The position numbers and the translations under genes were made by a program. The notes below the pieces were generated by a model. The model had not been told where the DNA came from. It did not search any database and saw only the letters and a program-made list of their open reading frames with translations. DNA of 30,624 bases. Origin: JAUNBG01 sp964442735. GTDB taxonomy: Bacteria > Planctomycetota > Planctomycetia > Pirellulales > Thermoguttaceae. Below, piece by piece: positions 17,186-24,754 of this stretch (position 1 is its first letter; the number at the start of each line of letters is the position of its first letter). The stretch is from positions 1 through 30,624 of the forward strand of contig CAYUAP010000058.1 in assembly GCA_964442735.1 (NCBI GenBank). Reading direction: 5' to 3'.

Positions 17186-17322
17186 AACTCAATGCTGTTA
17201 TAAATGCGCCATTTCCCGGGAGCGCGGACGCCATGCCTGACGGCAGGCAGGTCTCGTCCGTATACTCCCAAACAGGCGTCTCGTCTGTTTGAAAAATAGA
17301 ATTTTATAACGACCTTGAGTAT
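17186..17322 (+). repeat. MITE-like element, copy D, with extra hairpin module
   Basis: The right inverted repeat TTTATAACGACCTTGAGTAT is complete and the left one (ACTCAATGCTGTTATAAA) slightly changed. The first hairpin carries the 21-nt insert beginning CCATGCCTGACGGCAGG at its tip. The element starts 14 nt after the Gfo/Idh/MocA stop. Confidence 0.88.
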
Positions 17323-17324
17323 CG

Positions 17325-17409
17325 TATTATAAAGACAATATTATAAAGACAGTATTATAAAGACATTATAAATTATAAAGACATTATAAAGACAGTATTA
17401 TAAAGATAT
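17325..17409 (+). repeat. imperfect 11-14 bp tandem repeats between two elements
   Basis: Irregular units of the type TATTATAAAGACAG fill the gap between MITE-like copies D and E. Together with D and E they account for nearly all of 17172-17586. Confidence 0.8.
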
Positions 17410-17545
17410 ACTGTACGACGTTATAAATGCGGCATTTCCAGGGAGCGCAGACGCCATGCCTGACGGCAGGCAGGTCTCGTCCGCATACTCCCAAACAGGC
17501 GTCTCGTCTGTTTGGAAAATAGAATTTTATAACAACCTTAAGTAT
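17408..17545 (+). repeat. MITE-like element, copy E, with extra hairpin module
   Basis: It has full-length ends: ATACTGTACGACGTTATAAA (17408-17427) and TTTATAACAACCTTAAGTAT (17526-17545). It carries the 21-nt insert and is closely similar to copy D, in the same orientation, as if duplicated in tandem. Confidence 0.9.
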
Positions 17546-17586
17546 CGTATTTAACGTCCTGTAGTAAAATATAAACGAAAGAAATA

Positions 17587-18984
17587 ATGATGAAATACAA
17601 CAATGGAAATTTAAGATTGTTTTTTGTGTTTTTTTTCCTTTTAGGTACTGCTATTTTTTGGTCGAACCAGGGTTTCAGTGCCGATCCCAAACAGCCGGAG
17701 ACGCAATATCGAATAGCGAAGGAGGGGGTTGTATCCGACGTCTGGTCGGGACATCCGGTCGGTTTTGCCTTTACAGCGCATAAAGATGCGATTTATATTG
17801 GCTATTATAACGCGGAACGATCAATGACTATTGGCAAACAGAAATCCGGGGAAGATACTTGGGAATACAAGGTATTGCCAACCAAGGTTGGTTGGGACAG
17901 TCACAATTATATAACATTGGTTTTTGACGGTAATGACTGTCTCCATGTTACCGGTAATATGCACTGTGTCCCTTTAATCTACTTCCGTGCTGGTAAACCG
18001 AACGATATTGCGTCGCTTGAAAAGATTCCGGCCATGACGGGAGAAAGGGAAAAACACATGACCTATCCTGTTTTTATGAAGGATAAAACAGAACGACTTT
18101 TATTCTGTTATCGGGATGGAGGAAGTGGTAACGGCGATACTTTATGGAATCAATACGATGAAAAGACGAAGCAGTGGACACGTCTAATGGAAAAGCCGAT
18201 CTTCGATGGTCAGAAAAAAATGAACGCCTATCCTAAAGGTCCTTTTCTCGGGCCTGATCGTTATTATCATTTAATTTGGGTCTGGCGGGATACCTATGAC
18301 TGTTCAACCAATCATGATCTCTCCTATGCGCGTAGCAAGGACATGATTCATTGGGAAGACAGTTATGGCAAACCGATTCAACTTCCCATGGATATTAACC
18401 GTGGGGAACGAATCGCCGCCATTCCTCCTAAAGGTGGACTTCTCAATCCTTTAATCTTTTTAGGATTCGATAGTCACGGACAGGTCATTATCAGTTACTC
18501 CAAATATGATAAAGAGGGCTGTTTCCAGATATGGAACGCGCGAAGGGAAAAAGAGGGCTGGAAGCATGTTCAGGCCTCCCATTGGGATTATCGATGGAAC
18601 TTTAGTGGCGGTGGTTGCATACCTAGTGAACTGTCTTTCGGCGGAGTTTCGGTTGATGCTGGAGGTAATCTGGTTCAATCATGGAATAATTATGTTGTAA
18701 AAAAGTCCGGATCCTGGGTCCTGGACGATAGTACACTTGAAACAACTCAAAAGCGGAAGCCTGTTCCGAAGTCGATACCTGAATTAACGGCGGTCGAACG
18801 AAAAAAAATCAGTCAGGTACAAAACAAGGAACCTCAAATGGTTAATCATACCCATTCGATCAGAGTAGGTTCCGAACTTTATTATTTCAGTTGGGATACA
18901 CTACCGGTCAATCGAGATCGTCCCGCTGAAGGTGGTGCACCGACACCCTCCGTATTACGGGTCTTTAAATGCGTTAAAAATTAG
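17587..18984 (+). CDS. exported BNR_4 family protein, ulvan-lyase-like beta-propeller
   Basis: The 465-residue protein has an N-terminal signal peptide (hydrophobic residues about 10-27, ending FSADP) and a BNR_4-type seven-bladed propeller. Recognisable family segments are WSGHPVGFAF, YIGYYNAERSMTIG, WDSHNYITLVFD, GNMHCVPLIYFR, MTYPVF, LLFCYRDGGSGNGD and HSIRVGSELYYFSWD. BNR_4 includes polysaccharide lyases of families PL24 and PL25 acting on ulvan, and the His residues in DSHNY and NMHC are the kind kept there, but the fold also occurs in proteins without shown lyase activity. Probably periplasmic or surface polysaccharide degradation. It is flanked on both sides by MITE-like elements and is monocistronic. 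Family assignment is firm, substrate is inference. Confidence 0.85.
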   Translation: MMKYNNGNLRLFFVFFFLLGTAIFWSNQGFSADPKQPETQYRIAKEGVVSDVWSGHPVGFAFTAHKDAIYIGYYNAERSMTIGKQKSGEDTWEYKVLPTKVGWDSHNYITLVFDGNDCLHVTGNMHCVPLIYFRAGKPNDIASLEKIPAMTGEREKHMTYPVFMKDKTERLLFCYRDGGSGNGDTLWNQYDEKTKQWTRLMEKPIFDGQKKMNAYPKGPFLGPDRYYHLIWVWRDTYDCSTNHDLSYARSKDMIHWEDSYGKPIQLPMDINRGERIAAIPPKGGLLNPLIFLGFDSHGQVIISYSKYDKEGCFQIWNARREKEGWKHVQASHWDYRWNFSGGGCIPSELSFGGVSVDAGGNLVQSWNNYVVKKSGSWVLDDSTLETTQKRKPVPKSIPELTAVERKKISQVQNKEPQMVNHTHSIRVGSELYYFSWDTLPVNRDRPAEGGAPTPSVLRVFKCVKN

Positions 18985-19038
18985 TAACCATTCACGAACG
19001 ATTTTGGAACCATGGATAATCACGGATAAACACAGATA
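18983..19038 (+). repeat. second dispersed repeat (55-bp family), copy 1
   Basis: The sequence starting AGTAACCATTCACGAACG and ending CACGGATAAACACAGATA matches 30570-30624 with a few differences. It begins within the BNR_4 stop codon and runs directly into MITE-like copy F. Confidence 0.9.
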
Positions 19039-19177
19039 TCCTTGTACGACGTTATAAATTCGGCATTTCCTGGAAGCGCGGACGCCATACCTGACGGCAG
19101 GCAGGTCTCGTCCACTTCCTCCAAAACAGGCGTCTCGCCTGTTTGGAAAAATAGACTTTTATAACGACCTTGAGTAT
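19038..19177 (+). repeat. MITE-like element, copy F, with extra hairpin module
   Basis: The left end ATCCTTGTACGACGTTATAAA and the right end TTTATAACGACCTTGAGTAT (19158-19177) are present, with the 21-nt insert in the first hairpin and GGCGTCTCGCC in the second. Confidence 0.9.
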
Positions 19178-19260
19178 AGTTGAAGTGTTTGTGATATTTG
19201 CGAGAATCGTGGTAATTACAATATTCATAATAATCACGCAATATTTTTGACTATCGGAAT

Positions 19261-19620
19261 ATCTATAATATTTATAATGCCCACAATATCTATAACATCT
19301 ATAATATCTATAATTTATATCGTCCCTATGATTTACATTACACCTGTAATTACCATAATACCAGTAACACCCATTTTAACTGTATTGTTTACATTATCTA
19401 TAAATGTTATATTGTCTATAATGCTCTATTTATCTATAATGTACATAATATATATAATTACTATTTTATCTATACTACACACGATGTCTACAATATCCAT
19501 AATACACATAACGCTTAATATATCTATAATACCTGCAATGGTCATAAACACCATAATGTCCATTTTGCCTACATTGCCTGTATTTATCATATGCCCCATC
19601 ATATTTACGATAATAATGTT
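19261..19620 (+). repeat. degenerate 9-bp periodic array, about 40 units
   Basis: A 9-bp unit near ATCTATAAT repeats with drift for about 360 bp. Because 9 is a multiple of 3, a 156-codon frame (19247-19717) stays open, giving a three-residue Ile-x-Ile pattern (ISIIFIMPTISITSIISIIY). No ribosome binding site, signal motif or known domain is seen, so it is listed as a repeat, not a gene. It ends about 130 bp before the acetyltransferase gene. Confidence 0.8.
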
Positions 19621-19750
19621 TATGGCAATTACAACAACTGCAACTCCTGTAGTAGCAGTAATGTCAAATATTTTAAATGATATCCGTAACGGTTACAGAA
19701 CCGATTCGAAATTTTAAAAATTATATTGAAAAAAAGGAATATAGAGAACG

Positions 19751-20251
19751 ATGTCTCCACAGATAGTACCAGTGAAAAATAACGAACAGATTGAGCAATT
19801 GGCACAACTTGCCTCGGATATTTGGCATGAATATTTTATAACCATTCTTTCCGCGGCCCAGATAGATTATATGATTGAGCATTTTCAATCCGTACAAGCC
19901 ATAACATCTCAAATTCAAGACGGTTATCGTTATTTCTTTCTTGAGGTTGATAATTGTAATGTTGGATATACAGGGGTTCATCCTGAAAACGGCAAACTGT
20001 TTTTAAGTAAAATATATATTCGGCGGAGTGATCGCGGTAAAAAATATGCGTCTTTATTATTTGATTATCTCGTTTCCCTGTGCCGACAAGAACACCTTAA
20101 CGCCATTTGGCTGACCGTTAATCGAAACAATGAACATTCCATTGCCGTCTATCATACAAAAGGCTTTAAAACGATCCGTCCCCTTGTAACCGATATTGGC
20201 GCTGGTTTTATTATGGATGATTACGTTATGGAAATGCCTGTTCATTTCTGA
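19751..20251 (+). CDS. GNAT family N-acetyltransferase
   Basis: A 166-residue cytoplasmic acetyltransferase that would transfer acetyl from acetyl-CoA to an amine of an unknown substrate. Motif A with the acetyl-CoA pyrophosphate loop is LSKIYIRRSDRGKKYASLL (R-x-x-G-K/x-Y type, residues about 84-102), followed by the motif B region NRNNEHSIAVYHTKGF with the conserved Tyr. Length is normal for single-domain GNAT proteins. AAGGA stands about 12 nt upstream of the ATG. It stands alone on its strand between the 9-bp array and an alpha/beta hydrolase gene. The N-terminal half (IWHEYFITILSAAQIDYMIEHFQS) resembles a common bacterial GNAT subgroup, but I cannot name a substrate. Confidence 0.9.
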   Translation: MSPQIVPVKNNEQIEQLAQLASDIWHEYFITILSAAQIDYMIEHFQSVQAITSQIQDGYRYFFLEVDNCNVGYTGVHPENGKLFLSKIYIRRSDRGKKYASLLFDYLVSLCRQEHLNAIWLTVNRNNEHSIAVYHTKGFKTIRPLVTDIGAGFIMDDYVMEMPVHF

Positions 20252-20536
20252 CATTAATATTTTGCAATACATTGTTGACAACCATTTCGTTGGCAACTAT
20301 TCCGTAAAAGATGGTGTTACATGATTTTCGTTTTTTGTTGTTTTCATGTTGTAATTTACAATGTATTACTTTAATTTAATTGTCGTTTGGTATAATATTA
20401 TACATCGTTTGGTTCAAACCGTAAATCTTTACATGTTCCGTTGTGTTTTCAATGTTTTTTTTGAGTGGAAGATCCGGTTTTTCCAGGGAGTAATGATAAA
20501 AAGGGAAATATCATTTGGAATGGTAAAGGGACATTA
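20252..20536. other. A+T-rich intergenic stretch
   Basis: No gene or repeat was recognised. A TATAAT at 20391-20396 could be a -10 element for the hydrolase gene downstream, but no good -35 is seen at the right distance. Confidence 0.5.
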
Positions 20537-21232
20537 ATGAAAGTTGAAAAGACACAAATAAAGAATATTCCTTCTATAATCTATGGCAATCATTCATCTG
20601 CCGTCTATTTATTTGTACATGGTAAAAGTGGTTTTAAGGAAGAAGCGGAAGAATTTGCAAATATTGCATCCCCAAAAGGATGGCAGGTACTTGCCATTGA
20701 TCTACCGGAACATGGAGAGAGAAAATCGGAAAAGAACAGGTTCAATCCATGGTGTATCGTTCCGGAATTACATTATGTAATGAATTATATTCACGAACGA
20801 TGGAATCGGATCGGTCTTCGTGCAAACAGTATTGGCGCATGGTTCAGTATGATCGCCGGACAGAAGGAAATATTTGAAAAATGCCTGTTTGTTTCGCCTG
20901 TTCTCAATATGGAAAAACTGATTCTGAATATGATGATCCGATCAGGCGTTACGGAAGAGCAACTACGGCAACGGGGAATAATCGAAACTTCTTTTGGTGA
21001 AATACTCTCCTGGAAATATCTTGATTTTGTCCGTCAACACCGCATTGAGCATTGGTCTTCACCGACTGCAATTCTATACGCCGATCAAGACAATCTAACA
21101 GATCGGAAGACCATCGACACTTTCGTCCAAAAATATTCCTGTCAAATTTTTGTCATGACAGGCGGAGAACATTGGTTTCATACCGAAGAACAAATGCAAG
21201 TCCTTCATCAATGGACGGAAAATAATCTGTAG
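20537..21232 (+). CDS. alpha/beta hydrolase, small serine esterase type
   Basis: A 231-residue alpha/beta hydrolase, probably cytoplasmic since no signal peptide is seen. The ATG at 20537 is chosen because AAAGGGA (20525-20531) lies 5 nt upstream; a longer frame opens with GTG at 20465, adding 24 residues without family character. Fold motifs: LFVHGKSGFKEE (oxyanion strand and HG), VLAIDLPEHGER, then the nucleophile elbow RANSIGAWFS, where Asn replaces the first Gly of GxSxG. The acid is likely in LYADQDNLTD, and the base His in GGEHWFHTEEQ. All three members of a Ser-Asp-His triad can thus be placed. The substrate is unknown; short-chain esters or acyl groups on sugars are possible. Confidence 0.85.
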   Translation: MKVEKTQIKNIPSIIYGNHSSAVYLFVHGKSGFKEEAEEFANIASPKGWQVLAIDLPEHGERKSEKNRFNPWCIVPELHYVMNYIHERWNRIGLRANSIGAWFSMIAGQKEIFEKCLFVSPVLNMEKLILNMMIRSGVTEEQLRQRGIIETSFGEILSWKYLDFVRQHRIEHWSSPTAILYADQDNLTDRKTIDTFVQKYSCQIFVMTGGEHWFHTEEQMQVLHQWTENNL

Positions 21233-21669
21233 AAAGATTTAATTGATTGTACCGACCGATGGAGAAAAAGGACTTTACGGGTTCCTTCCGGGAACATCAG
21301 CAAAACGTATTACAAGAAGAAATCTAAAGGAATCTTCCCCCTCTGTTCGATTTTGAGATGAACGGTCCCGCATGAATGGTTGACCCGCATGAATGGTTGA
21401 CCCACATGAATGGTTGACCCGCGTGAATGGTTGACCTGTTCACCCATTTCTTGATTCGTGAAACGTGATGATATCAACCGTATAGTACAGACTGAATCCG
21501 TACAGACTGAATCTGAAGACAGTCGATAATATTTTATAGTCTTCCTAAAAAGGTATTATTTACAGAAGATTAAAAATAGAACGTTTTTAATCCTATTATT
21601 TCTTCCAGTTGAAACAAATGGTTTCATTACCTTTTATCTAAACATACCCTATAAAAAAGAGGATTAAAG
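21233..21669. other. intergenic region with tandem repeats
   Basis: This 437-bp stretch has no credible gene. It holds the 17-bp array at 21365-21432 and a short duplication of GTACAGACTGAATC near 21484-21511. AGAGGA just before 21670 is the ribosome binding site of the next gene. Confidence 0.7.
21365..21432 (+). repeat. 17-bp tandem array, 4 units
   Basis: Four units of GACCCGCATGAATGGTT, with one to three changes between units, are followed by a partial GACCT. The array lies between the hydrolase and the small exported protein gene. Confidence 0.92.
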
Positions 21670-22026
21670 ATGCCACAATCGTCCACAAACCAAAAAACAT
21701 TTCGATTCAAATTTCCTTCGATAATGATAAAAACTTTTTCGTTTCTGATACTTTTAGGGGGCCTGGCCGTTTGGACCATTTCCCTGGAGGCGCAAGAGGA
21801 AAAAAAATTCGGTCAAGCCTATTTACCAGCGGTCCCCTCTCTGGAAAAATATGCGCAGATATATCTACCTCCGGTTAGTTACGTTCCCCCGGTGGTTATT
21901 GGTCCGACCGTAACAACCTATTATAATCCGCCGGTCTGGGTCAATAATTATCCGCCCGTTGTTATGCCCGGTCCTGTTATTGTCCGAACTCCATGGCGTC
22001 CATTCCTTCGGACGTTTATTCCATAA
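21670..22026 (+). CDS. small exported Pro/Val/Tyr-rich protein
   Basis: I do not recognise this 118-residue protein. AGAGGATTAAAG directly before the ATG supports the start. After a short basic N-terminus comes a signal-like hydrophobic segment (SFLILLGGLAVWTI, about residues 27-40) with probable cleavage near LEAQEE. The mature part is about 75 residues, rich in Pro, Val and Tyr (YLPPVSYVPPVVIGP, then YNPPVWVNNYPPVVMPGP) and ends in basic, aromatic RTPWRPFLRTFIP. Such low-complexity Pro/Tyr peptides are usual in small envelope or matrix-associated proteins of planctomycetes, but this is only an analogy. A second Met at residue 19 could also start a shorter signal peptide. It is flanked by non-coding repeats and appears monocistronic. 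Confidence 0.65.
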   Translation: MPQSSTNQKTFRFKFPSIMIKTFSFLILLGGLAVWTISLEAQEEKKFGQAYLPAVPSLEKYAQIYLPPVSYVPPVVIGPTVTTYYNPPVWVNNYPPVVMPGPVIVRTPWRPFLRTFIP

Positions 22027-22246
22027 AGTTTATTATAAACGAATTATAGCGCTCCTATTGTTTTCAATTGATAAATCTGGTATATTGTCCAATAGAATAT
22101 AAATTGGTCTATTCTACAAGTGTTTATGTCAGGAATACGGACCTAAAGTCTGTAATATAGAGTATAGAGCTAAAGTCTATGATATGGCAAACATGTTTCA
22201 ATAGACCTATATAGAAATTTATTCCACAAATCTATTGGAGTCAGAT

Positions 22247-24289
22247 ATGAAAACAATACATGTACTATTAAATTTAATGCTGGTGGCAGTTCTTTTATCC
22301 GGAACGGTACTCGCCCAGTCACAAACAGGCAAACAGAAGGATACGGACAAACCGACAATGATTCGAATGCTCTATAACAACCCCGGTCTTCTTGATGATC
22401 TTGCAGTTGGACTCTGGTGCTGGCCGGTTCCGGTCGATTTTAATCATGATGGAAAAATGGACCTGATCGTTGGTACGGAATGTGTTCCCTATAACGGAAC
22501 CTACAGGTTTGCCAGTAAAGGAAAAGCCGGGTTCGGTGTCGCCCAGATGTCAAGTAAACTGGTTAAGAGTCCGGTTATGCCAGTTTTCAAACGTGGTGAA
22601 CGGATTAGTAACGGACAAATCAATGTCGAACCGAGTTATATCAATGGAAAACTCCACGTTCTGCGCTCGGGACAGGAATATCCCGATTTTGCGAATACCG
22701 GATTGGAAAAGCCGATAACACTTCCGGTGAAAGCCAACCCCCATCCGAATACCGTTCGTGGTAATATGTGGAAATATGTTGATTTCGATGGAGACGGAAA
22801 AATCGATATTATCGCCGGAACAGACGATTGGAAACCATACGGATGGGCCAATGCCTGGGATGAAAATGGAAAATGGAAAAATGACCAATCACACGGTAAT
22901 ATTTATGTTATGCGGAATAATGGAACCAATGAAAAACCGGTATACGCGGATCCCTTTAAACTCAATCTCGTTACAGGATCTCCCTTGATGACCTATGGCT
23001 GGCCGTCCCCCAACTTCGTTGATTTCGATAATGATGGAGATCTTGACCTCCTCTGTGGTGAATTCAAGGATCATTTCAACTATTTCGAAAATATCGGAAC
23101 GCGAACCGAACCGAAATATGCCCCTTCCACTTTTGTTCTGTTGGAAGATGGAACCGAAGCACACGATGTTATGTGTATGATTACCCCGCTTGTTTTCGAC
23201 TGGACCGGAGATGGTAAACCGGATATCATCTGCGGAAACGAAGACGGACGTATCTGTCTTTATGAAAACAGCGGTAAATTCGTTAAAAAAATAACCGGTG
23301 ATAAATATGAAGTCAACGTTCCTGTTTTTAAAGCACCACTCTACTTTCAGCAGGAAGCGGACGAACTTAAAGCGGGTTCCCTGGCCACTCCTTGTGTCGT
23401 CGATCTCAATAACGACGGCGCTCTTGATATTGTAACAGGTATTTCTTCGGGTAATATTCTCTATTTCAAAAATTTAAGTCTGCCCGGAATGGAATATCCG
23501 ACTTGGGACCGTCCCGTCTACCTTGAAGCGGATGGAAAACCTATTTATATTATTGCGGGTCCCAATGGTTCCATTCAAGGTCCTATTGAAGCGAAGTACG
23601 GTTATACCACCTTAACAGTGGCCGACTGGGATGGTGATGGTCTCCTGGATATGATGGTTTCCAGTGTACTCGGTAAAGTTGTCTGGTTCAAAAATATCGG
23701 AAGTAAAACAGATCCGAAATTTGCGGCCGCAGAAGGGGTCGAAGTGGAATGGAACGGACCGCAACCACAACTGGCCTGGGGATGGATGAAGCCGGAAGGG
23801 AAAAAAATTCTGACCCAATGGCGGACAACGCCTGTTATGTTCGATTGGAATAAAGATGGTCTAATGGACCTCTGTATGTTGGATCACGAAGGATATTTCG
23901 TTTTCTACGAACGTTATAAAGATAAAGACGGTACACTCAAACTGAAACATCCCCAACGCTGTTTCCTGACTGAAGATGGACAACCGATCCGCCTGAACAA
24001 AAATATTGACGGTGGTTCCGGACGACGGAAAATCTGCCTGGCCGACTGGGATCAGGATGGTCTGGTCGATATTATTGTCAATTCGGAGAATGCCGATGTT
24101 TTCAAGCAGGTCAAGTCGGAAGGCGGACAAACCTGTTTCCGATTTCTCGGTAAAGTCAGTTCCACGAAACTGGCAGGTCATACAACCAGTCCTACCGTTG
24201 CTGATTTCAATAATGACGGTATTCCGGACCTGGTCCTTGGGGCGGAAGATGGTCGTTTATATTATCTTCGCAATCCATTAACACGTTAA
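22247..24289 (+). CDS. exported FG-GAP/VCBS repeat protein
   Basis: The 680-residue exported protein consists of repeated FG-GAP/VCBS blades forming one or two beta-propellers. The ATG at 22247 is chosen because GGAG (22237-22240) is 6 nt upstream; the TTG at 22235 overlaps that site. The signal peptide is MKTIHVLLNLMLVAVLLSG, ending LAQSQ. At least nine calcium-loop motifs of the DxDxDG type are visible: DFNHDGKMD, DFDGDGKID, DFDNDGDLD, DWTGDGKPD, DLNNDGALD, DWDGDGLLD, DWNKDGLMD, DWDQDGLVD and DFNNDGIPD. Proteins like this bind ligands or carbohydrate at the surface; no catalytic motif is seen. It is flanked by repeats and precedes two copies of the MITE-like element. Function beyond calcium-dependent binding is not readable. 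Confidence 0.88.
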   Translation: MKTIHVLLNLMLVAVLLSGTVLAQSQTGKQKDTDKPTMIRMLYNNPGLLDDLAVGLWCWPVPVDFNHDGKMDLIVGTECVPYNGTYRFASKGKAGFGVAQMSSKLVKSPVMPVFKRGERISNGQINVEPSYINGKLHVLRSGQEYPDFANTGLEKPITLPVKANPHPNTVRGNMWKYVDFDGDGKIDIIAGTDDWKPYGWANAWDENGKWKNDQSHGNIYVMRNNGTNEKPVYADPFKLNLVTGSPLMTYGWPSPNFVDFDNDGDLDLLCGEFKDHFNYFENIGTRTEPKYAPSTFVLLEDGTEAHDVMCMITPLVFDWTGDGKPDIICGNEDGRICLYENSGKFVKKITGDKYEVNVPVFKAPLYFQQEADELKAGSLATPCVVDLNNDGALDIVTGISSGNILYFKNLSLPGMEYPTWDRPVYLEADGKPIYIIAGPNGSIQGPIEAKYGYTTLTVADWDGDGLLDMMVSSVLGKVVWFKNIGSKTDPKFAAAEGVEVEWNGPQPQLAWGWMKPEGKKILTQWRTTPVMFDWNKDGLMDLCMLDHEGYFVFYERYKDKDGTLKLKHPQRCFLTEDGQPIRLNKNIDGGSGRRKICLADWDQDGLVDIIVNSENADVFKQVKSEGGQTCFRFLGKVSSTKLAGHTTSPTVADFNNDGIPDLVLGAEDGRLYYLRNPLTR

Positions 24290-24387
24290 ACAGGATATCG
24301 TTAAACAGGATATCGTTTCCAGCACGGATCTCGAATGGCTTCGTCCGTAGTCGTAACATTGGTTTGACCTTTAACCGTTTTCTATCG

Positions 24388-24507
24388 ATAGACTCAAGGT
24401 CGTTATAAAAGTCTATTTTCCCAAACTGGCGAGACGCCTGTTTGGGAGGATGCGGACGAGACGTCCGCGCTCCCAGGAAATACCAAATTTATAACGTCCT
24501 AATGTAT
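24388..24507 (-). repeat. MITE-like element, copy G
   Basis: In reverse orientation: a left end containing ACTCAAGGTCGTTATAAA and a right end TTTATAACGTCCTAATGTAT. Almost the same sequence repeats 164 bp downstream as copy H. Between the FG-GAP stop and this copy, TTAAACAGGATATCG occurs twice (24287-24316). Confidence 0.9.
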
Positions 24508-24553
24508 AGACGTTTAAAGGAGCTTCCGTATAAACGCGGATTTTTTGTTTAAT

Positions 24554-24671
24554 TGACTCAAGGTCGTTATAAAAGTCTATTTTCCCAAACAGGCGAGACG
24601 CCTGTTTGGGAGGATGTGGACGAGACGTCCGCGCTCCCAGGAAATGCCGAATTTATAACGTCCTAATGTAT
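24554..24671 (-). repeat. MITE-like element, copy H
   Basis: Nearly identical to copy G, same orientation. The second hairpin is a perfect 12-bp stem, CCCAAACAGGCG and CGCCTGTTTGGG with loop AGA. Both copies are followed by AATGTATAGA, so the pair looks like a tandem duplication including flanking bases. Confidence 0.92.
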
Positions 24672-24754
24672 AGAAGAATAAAGTCATTCCTGTTTTATTA
24701 AACAAACCATTTATTAAAACAAAACGTAATAAAAATATATAATAAAGGAAATTT

